Positions 35,328 through 47,812 of a DNA stretch of 64,000 nt are shown here, piece by piece. The notes under the pieces were generated by a model. That model was not told the DNA's origin and did no database searches. It was given only the letters and a program-made list of their open reading frames with translations. Within the stretch, counting starts at the first letter, position 1. Every line of letters starts with the position of its first letter. Location of the stretch: NCBI GenBank assembly GCA_001592145.1, contig BCWJ01000013.1:1-64000 (forward strand), written 5' to 3'. The position numbers and the translations under genes were made by a program. Source of the DNA: Xylanimicrobium pachnodae JCM 13526 = NBRC 107786. GTDB taxonomy: Bacteria; Actinomycetota; Actinomycetes; Actinomycetales; Cellulomonadaceae.

Positions 35328-36794
35328 TTACAGGCCGACAGCAGTTACCCCATACGTTGCCTGATCCTTGGTGAACCCCTCGTACTCCAGTTGCGAGATA
35401 AGACCTTGCCGAGAGAACGCCGCATACTTCAGGTAACTGTCCGCCATTCGCTTCGCCTGGTCGTACCAGTTCGCCCCGGCCGAGTTTGCACCGTGCGAAG
35501 CCTGCGCAGACGTGAAGCCTTCATACTTCAGTTGCGCTACGAGTCCCGACTGCGAGAACGCACCGTACTTCAGGTAGCTCTGGGCGGCGAGCACCGCCTG
35601 CTTGTTCCAGTCGGCACGTTGTGCGTCAACACCGTACGTAGCATCTGACGCCGAGAAACCCTCGTACTCCAACTGCTCAATGAGCCCTTCACGGGAGAAA
35701 GGCCCGTACCTGAGATAGTCGGCCGCCATCTTGCGCGCATTTTGCTGTGCAACAGTCTCCGTGGATGAAGAACCGGGACCAGGCAGAGCGAGCTTGAGGA
35801 ACCTGTCGGCCGTGCTGCCAGGCGCTGCGGCGCTCTTGGTGACGATGCGCACCTGAATGGCCTCAAGTCGCCGCGCGCCACCTTGGGTGCCGGACTCCTG
35901 CCCGTTGCGGGCCCAGCCGAGCCAGCCATGACTCTGCGCGTGGGTTCGGTAATAGACGTCGAACTGGTTCGCCAGGCTGCCCGTGAGCCGCACCTGGATC
36001 GCCTCCACACGAAGTCCAAGTCCGGAGGTGCCGCAGTCCTGCCCGGCGCCGACCCAGTCGCGCCACCCCAGGTTCTGGACGTGCGCCCGGCACTCGATCG
36101 ATCCGCTGCCACCCGCGCCGGGCACAGTGAGACGCAGCGCCTCGACGCGCAGACCACGCCCCGAGGTTCCGGCTGTGGCCCCGTTGGTTACGTTGGGCAT
36201 CCAGCCGATGCTCTGCACGTGGCCGCGGTACGTCACACCCTGCATGAATGGGGTGGCCGTCGCGCCCGGTGCGGCACCACCCCGCGGGATCACCTGCACC
36301 TGGATCGCCTCGACCCGGCGGGCACCTCCCGCCGAACCCGCCGACGTGCCGTTGCTCGCCCAGTCGAGCCAGCCGTATGACTGCACGTGACCTCGGTAGT
36401 AGAGGTCATACTGCGCGGCTAGCTCGCCCGTCAGCCTGAGTTGCACTGCTTCGACCCGCAAACTGCGGCCCGAGGTACCGCACGTCGCGCCGTCCCCGAC
36501 CCAGTTCTGCCATCCGATGCTCTGCACATGGGCACGACACTGAATCCCGCCGGGGACACGCGCGTTCTCCACTTTGAGCTGAAGCGACTCGACCCGCAGT
36601 GACTTCCCGGAGGTACCCGCGGACTGGCCGTCACGTACCCAGTTCTGCCACCCGATCGACTGAACGTGGCCACGGTAGGCAACTGACGGGCCGGTGGCCC
36701 CCGCCGCGGTACCCGCCACGCCCAGGACCACCCCGGTGGCCAATCCGGCCGCGGCGATCAGGGACATCGTTCGATGCCATAGGCGCTGGGTCAT
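35328..36794 (-). CDS. Secreted ChW-repeat / Ltp-domain surface protein
   Basis: A 488-residue protein. A Sec signal peptide covers residues 1 to about 33 (hydrophobic SLIAAAGLATGVVLGVAG, cleavage near AAGA), without a lipobox. Residues about 40-325 are six ChW (hydrophobic W) repeats in two triads; repeats 2 and 5 each hold a C-X18-C pair. Residues 349-488 are three Ltp (host cell surface-exposed lipoprotein) repeats at 47-residue spacing, each with [YF]-X-X-FSR-X-GL-X-X-QL-X-YEGF. Phage Ltp proteins block DNA injection; ChW repeats are found on secreted surface proteins. ATG with AAGGAG 6 nt upstream. A phage-exclusion role is inference. Confidence 0.85.
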   Translation of the reverse strand: MTQRLWHRTMSLIAAAGLATGVVLGVAGTAAGATGPSVAYRGHVQSIGWQNWVRDGQSAGTSGKSLRVESLQLKVENARVPGGIQCRAHVQSIGWQNWVGDGATCGTSGRSLRVEAVQLRLTGELAAQYDLYYRGHVQSYGWLDWASNGTSAGSAGGARRVEAIQVQVIPRGGAAPGATATPFMQGVTYRGHVQSIGWMPNVTNGATAGTSGRGLRVEALRLTVPGAGGSGSIECRAHVQNLGWRDWVGAGQDCGTSGLGLRVEAIQVRLTGSLANQFDVYYRTHAQSHGWLGWARNGQESGTQGGARRLEAIQVRIVTKSAAAPGSTADRFLKLALPGPGSSSTETVAQQNARKMAADYLRYGPFSREGLIEQLEYEGFSASDATYGVDAQRADWNKQAVLAAQSYLKYGAFSQSGLVAQLKYEGFTSAQASHGANSAGANWYDQAKRMADSYLKYAAFSRQGLISQLEYEGFTKDQATYGVTAVGL

Positions 36795-36809
36795 GGTGCG
36801 CTCCTTCTA

Positions 36810-36824
36810 GGTAGGGGCCCTACC
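36810..36824. promoter_or_regulatory. 15-bp palindrome next to the ChW/Ltp ribosome site
   Basis: GGTAGGG-G-CCCTACC is a perfect palindrome with a one-base centre, ending 3 nt upstream of the AAGGAG ribosome site of the ChW/Ltp gene. Possible operator; no regulator known. Confidence 0.4.
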
Positions 36825-37116
36825 CCACCGCAAGCGCGCGCACGGGAATGCGGGCAAGTCGCTCGCCGCTCGTTCCCACCACGCTCGCGCCCGAGCAGAC
36901 CGAAGCCGGCGTGCATAAGCGCAGGTCGATGCGTGAGTGACGTCGATCAGTGGCCCGCTTCACACCCTTTCCTGGCGCCGAATAGACGTGGTGCACCAGG
37001 GCGCAGTCGTCCGCTCACCCAGGTGCGGCCGTCGCGTGAACCTCGTCGCCGCCAGAAGGGTGCGGCTTTCGTGCCCTTTATCTAGATGCCGTTGGTCATC
37101 GACACCGCCAGCCAAA

Positions 37117-37131
37117 CTGCCGAAAGGGCAG
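37117..37131 (-). terminator. Short hairpin after the first amidase gene
   Basis: On the minus strand CTGCC-CTTTC-GGCAG is followed by TTT, about 95 nt after the amidase stop. Weak intrinsic-terminator candidate. Confidence 0.3.
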
Positions 37132-37225
37132 GACTGCTGCACCATGTGCTGAGATCAAAGATCGAAAGGCACTACACCCCCCCAAGGGGCCTCACTTTCG
37201 CCGCCCGCTTACTGAACAGGGGCAG

Positions 37226-39388
37226 TCAGGGTGCGTCCGCGCCCTTCGCCAGGTACACCACCTCGATCGCCTCGGCGCGTAGCGACTTCCCCTGGGTCCC
37301 GGCGACGGCACCGTTCTTCACCCAGGCGCTCCAGCCGACGTTGGCCGAATGGACTCGGTACCAGACGTCCATGTGCTTCGCCAGCTCACCGGTGAGCCGG
37401 ATCTTCACGGCTTCGAGCTGCCGCGACTGACCGGTCGTCCCGCAGGTCTTGCCCGCCCCGACGTAGGGCATCCACCCGATGCGCGCCGTGTGCGCCGAGC
37501 ATTGGACGCTGCCCGACCACTTCTGCGCATAGGGGAGCCATATCTTGACCGCTTCGAGCCGCCGCGACTGCCCCGTGGTCCCCGAGAGCGTGCCGTCGCC
37601 CTGTTGGCCGAGCCATCCGAGCCCCGCGGCGTGGGACCGGTAGTTGATCGACCGGTTCGATGCGCTGCCGGTCCCCCCGGGCGCCTCCGCTCCGGCTGCG
37701 GTCACGGTGACCTGGACGGCCTCGATCCTCAGCGACAGCCCTTCCGTACCAGCCTCACCGCCGTTACGTGTCCAACCCATCCAGCCGATGTCGGCGACAT
37801 GGACGCGATACCAGACGTCGTACGAGCCGGACCCGGAGCCGGTCAACCGCAGACGCAACGCCTCCAGCCGCAAGCCCTTGCCGGTCGTGCCGCACGTCGA
37901 TCCCGACCCCACCCAAGACCTCCACCCGATGCTCGCGGAGTGGGCCTGGCACTGGATGCCGATCCCAGCGGGCAGACCGGAGGTCTTGACCTGGACAGCC
38001 TCGACCTGCCGCGACTGGCCGGTCGTCCCGGCCGAACCTTGCCGCTGCCAACCCAGCCAGCCGTGGTCGGCAACGTGCGCCCGGTACACCACACCCGTCA
38101 CCGGTGGCACATAGGTGGCCGCGGCAGACCGGATGGCGGCGAGCTGGGCGTACGCGTTGTCCCCCGGACAGGTGGTACTGGCCACGTCCCTGTGTCCGAT
38201 GATCGCCGGCATGGTCTTCACGCTCGATCCGTTGTTGAACGTGATCGTCGAGTCCGGGTCGACGCCGTAGGCCCCCAGACGCCACCCGGCCACGCGGGCC
38301 ACGGCCTTGACGGCAGCCGCGGGCAGCGTCGCGTTGCTGCTGCACCCGCCGTAGCACCCCAGCACCGAGATGCCCACGGTCGAGGTGTTGAAGCCCGAGG
38401 CGTGCACTCCGATCACGGCCCCGTTCGCGCTGCCCGCTCTGCCCTCGTAGACGTTTCCCCACTTGTCGACGACGAAGTTGTACCCGATGTCGCACCAGCC
38501 CCGGGCGTCCATGTGGTACGCCTGGTCGGCGCGCAGCTGCGCCATCGCCTGCGCCTTTGTCGAGTAGCTGTTCGGCCCCGCTGTGTGATGGACGACAGCG
38601 GCCTGGATCGACGTCGCGGTGTCGAGCGTGCACGTCGGCGCGCGAGCACCCCACGTGGACCGTGAGACATAGCCGGGCTGTGACCAGGCGACGTCGTCCA
38701 CGCTCACCGTGGACGTCTCGGGAACGGCGACCGTCACGAGCCGGACGTCGTCGACGGGTACGGCATCAGCGGCATCGCCCACCGTGGCGATCTGCACTGC
38801 GTCAGACTCCCCGACCCACAGCGGGTCGGTGCCGGAGCGCACCTCCGCACCGCTCTCGTGGGTCCCGGCATCTGGCTCCGCATCGCTCGCCTCGAGTTCG
38901 AACCAGTCGCTCCAGCTGCCGTCGAGCGCACGGGCCCGAGCCTGGAGCGCGGGCGAGTCGGCACTCCCCGCCGGCCAGGTGAACCCGACGCTGACGAACG
39001 GTTGGTCGACCTCGATGACGGGGCTCGCGGCGCGATCGCCGTCGTCGACGACGTTGAGCACGACGTCGTCGCCTCCGCGTGCCGTCTCGGGTGCGACCGC
39101 AGGCTGGTTGGGATCCTCGGCCAGCGCGTCCGGTACCTGCGTGACCGAGTCCGCGTCGTCGGGCGTGACAACGCCGAACTGGTCGACCGCGACGTCGTCC
39201 GCGACTCCGCCGCCCGCGGGATCGGCGGCGCCGGTGGTGACGAGGTCCGCCGTCGTCGCGACGGCGGCCGCCGGCACATACGTCTCGGCGGCAGCCTCAT
39301 CGGCGGGGTCCTGGCATCCGCTGCACAGCACGACGGCGCCGACGACACCCAGCGCCATCACCTGACCAGCACGACGGTGTCGACCCAC
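37226..39388 (-). CDS. Secreted PGRP-type N-acetylmuramoyl-L-alanine amidase with six ChW repeats
   Basis: A 720-residue exported protein. The signal segment LGVVGAVVLCSG is followed by CQD, a poor lipobox (Cys at -3), so lipidation is uncertain. About residues 95-225 are a beta domain common in actinobacterial PGRPs. About 240-425 are the PGRP/amidase-2 domain: zinc ligands in VVHHTAG, GHRDVAS and TCPG (His, His, Cys), with the conserved GYNFVVDKWGNVYEGRAG. The last ~290 residues are six ChW repeats in two triads. It should cleave the peptide from muramic acid. GTG at 39388 is chosen for AGGGGAG 5 nt upstream. Confidence 0.9.
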   Translation of the reverse strand: MGRHRRAGQVMALGVVGAVVLCSGCQDPADEAAAETYVPAAAVATTADLVTTGAADPAGGGVADDVAVDQFGVVTPDDADSVTQVPDALAEDPNQPAVAPETARGGDDVVLNVVDDGDRAASPVIEVDQPFVSVGFTWPAGSADSPALQARARALDGSWSDWFELEASDAEPDAGTHESGAEVRSGTDPLWVGESDAVQIATVGDAADAVPVDDVRLVTVAVPETSTVSVDDVAWSQPGYVSRSTWGARAPTCTLDTATSIQAAVVHHTAGPNSYSTKAQAMAQLRADQAYHMDARGWCDIGYNFVVDKWGNVYEGRAGSANGAVIGVHASGFNTSTVGISVLGCYGGCSSNATLPAAAVKAVARVAGWRLGAYGVDPDSTITFNNGSSVKTMPAIIGHRDVASTTCPGDNAYAQLAAIRSAAATYVPPVTGVVYRAHVADHGWLGWQRQGSAGTTGQSRQVEAVQVKTSGLPAGIGIQCQAHSASIGWRSWVGSGSTCGTTGKGLRLEALRLRLTGSGSGSYDVWYRVHVADIGWMGWTRNGGEAGTEGLSLRIEAVQVTVTAAGAEAPGGTGSASNRSINYRSHAAGLGWLGQQGDGTLSGTTGQSRRLEAVKIWLPYAQKWSGSVQCSAHTARIGWMPYVGAGKTCGTTGQSRQLEAVKIRLTGELAKHMDVWYRVHSANVGWSAWVKNGAVAGTQGKSLRAEAIEVVYLAKGADAP

Positions 39389-39400
39389 TGTGACTCCCCT

Positions 39401-39452
39401 CACACGACGGACGAACCTGTCCAGTGTTGTCGTGTGAGCCGCTTCACAACAC
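39401..39452. promoter_or_regulatory. Nested inverted repeats upstream of the first amidase gene
   Basis: CACACGAC (39401-39408) pairs with GTCGTGTG (39429-39436), and GTGTTGT (39424-39430) pairs with ACAACAC (39446-39452). The two overlapping dyads cannot both form at once. They lie 13-64 nt upstream of the amidase start in a 162-nt gap; operator or alternative leader structure is possible. Confidence 0.4.
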
Positions 39453-39550
39453 AGCCACGCAGCTTGTTACCTATTCGTGACCATTGGCTCGCCTCCGGCC
39501 CTGTCGTGGCGGTAGTCAGGTGAGCAGCACGACGTGCCGACCGGTGCGCG

Positions 39551-42346
39551 TCAGCCCTTGACGAACGGTCCCGTCGTCGACCCCGGGGCCGGCTGACCCT
39601 TGGGCACGATGCGGATCTCGACGGCCTCAAGTCGGCGGGAGAGACCCTGGGTGCCGGACGAACTCGCGTTGCTGGTCCACCCCAGCCAGCCGTACGTCTG
39701 AGCGTGCACGCGGTAGTACAGATCGAACTGCTTGGCCAGGTCTTCCGTGAGTCGCAGCTGGACGGCCTCGACACGTCGGGACATGCCGGTGGTCCCACAG
39801 GTTTGCCCCGCTCCCACCCACGACTGCCAGCCGACAGTCTGCACATGGGCACGGCACTCGATGCTGCCGCTCACCGTCGAGGCGCCGAGCGCGACCTGCA
39901 ACGCCTCGGCTCGCAACGATCGGCCCGCCGTGCCGGCCATCGCGCCGTCGGTCACCCACGGCTGCCAGCCGATGGACTGGACGTGGCCGCGATAGCTGAG
40001 CGTGGGGACCTTGCCCACCCGCAACGGCACGTCCGTCGCGCCCGGGGCGGCCGTTCCCTTCGCGGTGTACACCACCTGGATCCCCTCGATGGCGCGCGAG
40101 AACCCTGTCGACCCGGCGTCCTGACCGTTGCTCGCCCAGTCCAACCACCCGAACTGGCTCACGTAGACGCGATACCAGACGTCCATATGGGTGGCCAGCG
40201 TGCCCGTCAGGCGCACGCGCACGGCCTCCAGCCGCCGGCTCTGCCCCGTGGTGCCACAGGTGGCCCCGTCACCGACGTAGCCCTTCCATCCGGCGCCGCT
40301 CACGTGCGCCGAGCACTGGACCGAACCCGCCCACTTCTGGGCGTACGGGAACGTGACCTGAACCGCCTCCAGGGGCCGGTCCGTGCGGCCGACATTACCG
40401 GAGAGCGTCCCGTCACCCTGCCAGTTCAGCCATGCCCGCGCGGTGTATGCGCGGTAGTTGATCGAGCGGTTCGATGCGGAGCCTGCGGTGCCGGGCGCCT
40501 CCGAGTCCACAGTGCGCAGCATCAGCTGCACCGCCTCGATGCGCTTCGAGAGGCCCTCTGTGCCGGCCTGACCTCCGCTACGGGTCCAGCCCATCCATCC
40601 GATGCCCTGCACGTAGGCGCGATACCAGATCTCGTGCGTCGTCGCGGCGGGCCCGGTCAGCCGGAACCGTATCGACTCGAGCCGGAGGTTCTCACCACTT
40701 GTCCCACATGACTGACCCGCCGGCACCCAGGCCAACCAGCCGCGGCTCGCCACGTGCGCCTGACAGTCGATGCCGCTGCCCGACGCCACACCGGTCAGTG
40801 ACACGGCGACCGCTTCCACCTGCCGTGACTGCCCGGTGGTGCCCGCCGTCTGGCCATCGGCCTGCCAGCCGAGCCAACCCAGGTCGGCCACATGAGCGCG
40901 ATACGTCACCGCCGGGCCGCTCGGCTTCTGAGCGGCCGCAGCAGCAGACCGGATGGTCGGCAGGAGGTTGGTGCCACTCTGGCCCGCGCTCGGTTCGATG
41001 TACCGGCCAGGGCATGCCGTGGCCGAGACGTCCTTGTGCCCGAAGACCCGCGGCAACGTGAGCTTGGTACCCGCGGTGTACTTGGTTCCCGTGGTCGGGA
41101 CGGTGACGCTCACGGTGCCGGTCGGATCGACACCGTAGGCGCCCAGTCGCCAGCCGATCACCTTCCCGGCCGCCTGAGCAGCCGCCACCGGCAGAGCCGT
41201 CACGTCGTAATTGCCCAGGAACGAGACACCGAGCCAGCCCGTGTTGAACCCCGTGGCATGCACGCTGACGACGGCGGCGTCCGCGCTGCCCGCACGCCCC
41301 TCGTAGATGTTTCCCCACTTGTCGACCACGAAGTTGTAGCCGAGATCGCACCAGCCGCGGGTGCCCATGTGGTACGCCTGGTCGTTGCGGATCTGCTGCA
41401 TTGCCGCCGCCTGCGTCGCATAGGTGTTCCCACCAGCGGTGTGGTGCACGACGGCGCCGCGCAGCTCACCGGTCTTGTCCAGCGCGCAGCTGGGTGCCTT
41501 CGCCCCCCACTGAGCTCGCGTGATGATCGTCGGCTTCGACGTCGCGAACGTCGCTGCCGCGTCTCCGACCTCGGTCGGCACCGTGGCTGCCGTCGCGGTC
41601 ACCGACGTAGCGCTCGCATCGGCCGTGAACCCCGCGGTGCTCACGGTACTCGCGGTACCCGAGACCATCACGGGTTCCGGTTCGGGTGAGCCGATCAGCG
41701 TCAGTTGCACGTCGTCGGCGGCGAGAGACTCCGTGGCGTCACCCACGGTCGCCACCTGGACGGCATCGGCGTCTCCGACGTGCACCGGGCTGGTTCCTCC
41801 CCGCTGCTCCCGGTTCGCCTCGGGGGTGCCCGGATCGGGCGCGGCGTCGTCGTCCTCCAGCGCGAACCACTCGCCCCAGTCACCGTCGACGCTGCGCACC
41901 CGCACCTGGAGCTCGGGAGGTGTCCGAGTACCTTCGGGCCAGGTCACCGCGACGGTCTGGAACACGGAACCGCTGACAACGGCACCGCTCGCCGCGCGGT
42001 CCGCGTCGTCGGCCGTATCGAGCTCAAGGCTGCCCGCCGCTGTGGTCAGCGCGGCCTCCGGTGGCGGATCTGCGGCGAGCACGTCCGGCACCCGCTCAGG
42101 CTCCGACTCCGGGAGCGCCACGGGCACCTCCGTGACGACGGTTTCGCCTGCCGGTTCCCACGAGGTCACCTGGCCGGCTGCCGTGGCGGTTCCCACAGTG
42201 CCGGACGTCGCGGAACCCGCACTCACGGCATCGTGACCACGGCCCAAGGCAGCCGCCCCCAGCGCGACCGCGCCTACCGCGATCGCTCCCTGTGCGACCA
42301 GAGTTGTCGCGACGAGTGCCCCAACGACTGCCTGCCGGTGCTTCAC
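39551..42346 (-). CDS. Secreted PGRP-type amidase with nine ChW repeats
   Basis: A 931-residue paralog of the previous gene. N-terminal signal (AVVGALVATTLVAQGAIAVGAVALG), a beta domain with DWGEWFAL, a PGRP amidase domain at about 280-480 with VVHHTAG, YNFVVDKWGNIYEGRAG and GHKDVSATACPG (intact His/His/Cys zinc site), then nine ChW repeats in three triads. Each middle repeat (2, 5, 8) has C-X18-C. The catalytic domain looks active. GTG start with GAGGGAG 5 nt upstream. The extra triad suggests expansion by duplication of a three-repeat unit. Confidence 0.9.
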   Translation of the reverse strand: MKHRQAVVGALVATTLVAQGAIAVGAVALGAAALGRGHDAVSAGSATSGTVGTATAAGQVTSWEPAGETVVTEVPVALPESEPERVPDVLAADPPPEAALTTAAGSLELDTADDADRAASGAVVSGSVFQTVAVTWPEGTRTPPELQVRVRSVDGDWGEWFALEDDDAAPDPGTPEANREQRGGTSPVHVGDADAVQVATVGDATESLAADDVQLTLIGSPEPEPVMVSGTASTVSTAGFTADASATSVTATAATVPTEVGDAAATFATSKPTIITRAQWGAKAPSCALDKTGELRGAVVHHTAGGNTYATQAAAMQQIRNDQAYHMGTRGWCDLGYNFVVDKWGNIYEGRAGSADAAVVSVHATGFNTGWLGVSFLGNYDVTALPVAAAQAAGKVIGWRLGAYGVDPTGTVSVTVPTTGTKYTAGTKLTLPRVFGHKDVSATACPGRYIEPSAGQSGTNLLPTIRSAAAAAQKPSGPAVTYRAHVADLGWLGWQADGQTAGTTGQSRQVEAVAVSLTGVASGSGIDCQAHVASRGWLAWVPAGQSCGTSGENLRLESIRFRLTGPAATTHEIWYRAYVQGIGWMGWTRSGGQAGTEGLSKRIEAVQLMLRTVDSEAPGTAGSASNRSINYRAYTARAWLNWQGDGTLSGNVGRTDRPLEAVQVTFPYAQKWAGSVQCSAHVSGAGWKGYVGDGATCGTTGQSRRLEAVRVRLTGTLATHMDVWYRVYVSQFGWLDWASNGQDAGSTGFSRAIEGIQVVYTAKGTAAPGATDVPLRVGKVPTLSYRGHVQSIGWQPWVTDGAMAGTAGRSLRAEALQVALGASTVSGSIECRAHVQTVGWQSWVGAGQTCGTTGMSRRVEAVQLRLTEDLAKQFDLYYRVHAQTYGWLGWTSNASSSGTQGLSRRLEAVEIRIVPKGQPAPGSTTGPFVKG

Positions 42347-42509
42347 GGTGCTCCCTCGACGATCCGGGCCGCCAGCGGGCGGCCAACCCGGCCCGTGGCC
42401 GGGCACCCAGTGTCGCCGGATCGCCGTTTCGGGCCGAATGACCCCGCCGCGTTGGCGCTGATTGGCGGTCGATGCCCGGCCTCCGCGTCACACGAGGTTG
42501 GATGGCTCC

Positions 42510-43322
42510 ATGACAGGTCATTCCGTCCACCTCGGGGTGTATGCGCAGGACGACGCCGCGCAGCTCGCCGCGGCCCTCGACTCGCTGCTGGGCCAGAGCG
42601 CTCCCTCGGACGACATCGTCATCGCCGTCGACGGGCCCATCGACGGGGCGCTCCGCGACACGGTGACGCGCTACGCCGACGCGCACCCGGAGATCCGGCC
42701 CATCTACCTTCCGGCCAACATCGGGCAGGGCCTCGCCGCAGCCGAGACCGTCCCGCAGTGCCGCTACGACATCGTCTTCAAGATGGATGCCGACGACGTC
42801 TGCATGCCGGACCGCATGGCCCGTCAGCTCGCGTTCCTCGACGCGCATCCCGACGTCGCGATCCTCTCGGCACACCTCGCCGAGTTCGACGGCGACGTCG
42901 ACAACGTCGTCTCGCACCGGCGCGTCCCGCTGACGCACGAGCAGATCGTCGTCCGAGCGCGACGCTGGAACCCGCTCAATCACCCGGCGGTCGTCTTCCG
43001 CAAGTCCGCCGTCCAGGCCGTGGGTGGGTACCGGCACGTACCCCGGTTCGAGGACTACGACCTGTGGGTCCGCATGCTGATGGCCGGCTACCGGGCCGCC
43101 AACATCGATGACGCGCTCGTGCGCTACCGGGTCAGCCAGGAGAACCTGGACCGACGCAGGTCATGGGCCGCAACCAGGTCCGCATGGACGTTCCATCTCT
43201 GGAAGCACCGGGTCGGTTTCGCGGGTCTCCGGGACACCGCGGCGGCCTTGGTCGTCCTCACCGGCGCAGCCTTGACACCAGGGCCGATCTACCGCTGGGT
43301 CTACCGGCGCTCACGTACCTGA
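42510..43322 (+). CDS. GT2 glycosyltransferase
   Basis: A 270-residue GT2 enzyme: HLGVYAQDDAAQLAAALDSLL, VDGPIDGAL, PANIGQGLAAAE, metal motif in FKMDADDVCMPD, then NHPAVVFRKSA and FEDYDLWVRMLMAGYR. It has a C-terminal hydrophobic stretch (LVVLTGAALTPGPIYRW). Related to the short transferases of capsule and teichoic loci. The ATG at 42510 follows GAGGTTGG. It is divergent from the nine-ChW amidase across a 163-nt gap. Substrate unknown. Confidence 0.85.
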   Translation: MTGHSVHLGVYAQDDAAQLAAALDSLLGQSAPSDDIVIAVDGPIDGALRDTVTRYADAHPEIRPIYLPANIGQGLAAAETVPQCRYDIVFKMDADDVCMPDRMARQLAFLDAHPDVAILSAHLAEFDGDVDNVVSHRRVPLTHEQIVVRARRWNPLNHPAVVFRKSAVQAVGGYRHVPRFEDYDLWVRMLMAGYRAANIDDALVRYRVSQENLDRRRSWAATRSAWTFHLWKHRVGFAGLRDTAAALVVLTGAALTPGPIYRWVYRRSRT

Positions 43323-43325
43323 CGC

Positions 43326-43344
43326 GCCAGTGACGGTCACTGGC
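43326..43344. promoter_or_regulatory. 19-bp palindrome between two GT2 genes
   Basis: GCCAGTGAC-G-GTCACTGGC is a perfect palindrome with 9-bp arms and a one-base centre, lying 4 nt after one stop and 4 nt before the next ATG (43348). The minimal loop argues for a protein-binding operator rather than a terminator. Confidence 0.5.
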
Positions 43345-43347
43345 AGA

Positions 43348-44049
43348 ATGTCGAGCATGCCTACCACCCACGCCGGCCGGCGCCGCCGCGCCGACATCTG
43401 GTTCGTGGTGCCCGCCTACAACGAGGGAACGGTGATCGGCGACGTCATCCGAGAGGTGCGTGCCGAGGGCTTCCCGGTCGTGGTGGTGGACGACTGCTCG
43501 CGCGACAACTCCGGTGCCATCGCGCGCGACGCGGGCGCCGTCGTCGTCCGGCACGCCACCAACTTGGGCCAGGGCGCTGCACTGCAGACCGGGATCGAGT
43601 TCGCCCTGCGCCGAGGAGCCACGTTCCTGGTGACGTTCGACGCCGACGGCCAGCACCGCATCGAGGATGCCATAGGGATGCTCGACCTGGCTCAGCACGA
43701 CGGTCTGGGCTTCGTGTTCGGCTCACGGTTCCTCGACGATCGCACCCAGACCGGAACTCTCAAGAGACTGGTGCTCCGGTTCGCCGCCTGGTTCACGCGC
43801 AAGAGCACCGGCATGGAACTCACCGACGCCCACAACGGCCTGCGAGTCATCCGCGCGGACGTCGCGCGCTGGGTTGACCTGCACCAGAACCGGATGGCGC
43901 ACGCTACCGAGATCGTCCGCCAGCTCGGCCGGTCCCGGCAGCGGTGGGCCGAGTATCCGGTCCACGTGCTGTACACCGACTACTCGCGAGGCAAGGGACA
44001 GAGCCTGTGGAACTCCGTCAACATCCTTGTCGACCTCATGTTCCGGTAG
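43348..44049 (+). CDS. Polyprenol-phosphate-type GT2 glycosyltransferase (second GT2/DUF2304 pair)
   Basis: A 233-residue GT2 enzyme: FVVPAYNEGTVI, VDDCSRDNSG, NLGQGAALQTGIEFAL, TFDADGQHRIED, then TDAHNGLRVIRAD and EYPVHVLYTDYSRGKGQS. Same class as the enzyme at 17.2 kb, and again followed by a DUF2304 gene. It probably charges polyprenyl phosphate with a sugar. Starts at 43330, 43348 and 43357 are possible; 43348 is chosen because the palindrome at 43326-43344 would be coding otherwise. Confidence 0.86.
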   Translation: MSSMPTTHAGRRRRADIWFVVPAYNEGTVIGDVIREVRAEGFPVVVVDDCSRDNSGAIARDAGAVVVRHATNLGQGAALQTGIEFALRRGATFLVTFDADGQHRIEDAIGMLDLAQHDGLGFVFGSRFLDDRTQTGTLKRLVLRFAAWFTRKSTGMELTDAHNGLRVIRADVARWVDLHQNRMAHATEIVRQLGRSRQRWAEYPVHVLYTDYSRGKGQSLWNSVNILVDLMFR

Positions 44050-44389
44050 GAGCACATGTTGATTCAGGCACTTCTGCTCATCGCCATCGTCGCCGTCGTC
44101 ATCCTGCTCGGGCGCAGCTCCAAGAACGTCAAGCACATGGCGTTCCGACGACTCTTCCTGCTGGCGTTCGCCGCGGCGGCGGTCTTCGCCATCCTGTTCC
44201 CCCACGTACTGACGCAGTTGGCCCAGCTCTTCGGCGTCGGGCGTGGCGCCGATCTGCTCCTCTACGCCCTGGTTGTCGCGTTCGTGGGGTCGCTCGCGAT
44301 GCAGTCACGCAGGGCCACGGAACTCGGACGGATGATCACGCTGAACACCCGCCGGCTGGCCATCCTCGAGGCTGAGACCGAGCTCGGAC

Positions 44390-47655
<3,266 letters not shown>

Positions 47656-47812
47656 ACGCACGCCCACCCAGCTCACGCCAGGTAGCCCCACCGTTCGCCA
47701 AGCCGGGATGGTGCCGGACCTGGTGGCGTTGATGAGCGGGTGCACCTGGCAGGCAACGTCGCGCATGAGGCCGTGGCGGGTCGCTCATATGATCCGGTCC
47801 AAAGCCCCCGGT

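Larger units (their letters stand above)
36795..37225. other. 431-nt gene-free region upstream of the ChW/Ltp gene
   Basis: No convincing gene on either strand. It holds the leader and promoter of the ChW/Ltp gene and the 3' flank of the first amidase gene. The only -10-like box I see on the minus strand is TAGATA near 37080-37085, which would imply a leader of about 285 nt. A short palindrome and a hairpin are listed separately. No riboswitch class was recognised. Confidence 0.5.

Noticed and set aside
35328-36794. Prophage origin for the Ltp gene
   Set aside because: No integrase, capsid, tail or lysis genes are nearby; neighbours are wall-polymer and hydrolase genes.
36841-37225. c-di-AMP (ydaO) riboswitch, as often found before actinobacterial wall hydrolases
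   Set aside because: I could not find its conserved core in the leader of the ChW/Ltp gene or before the amidase genes.
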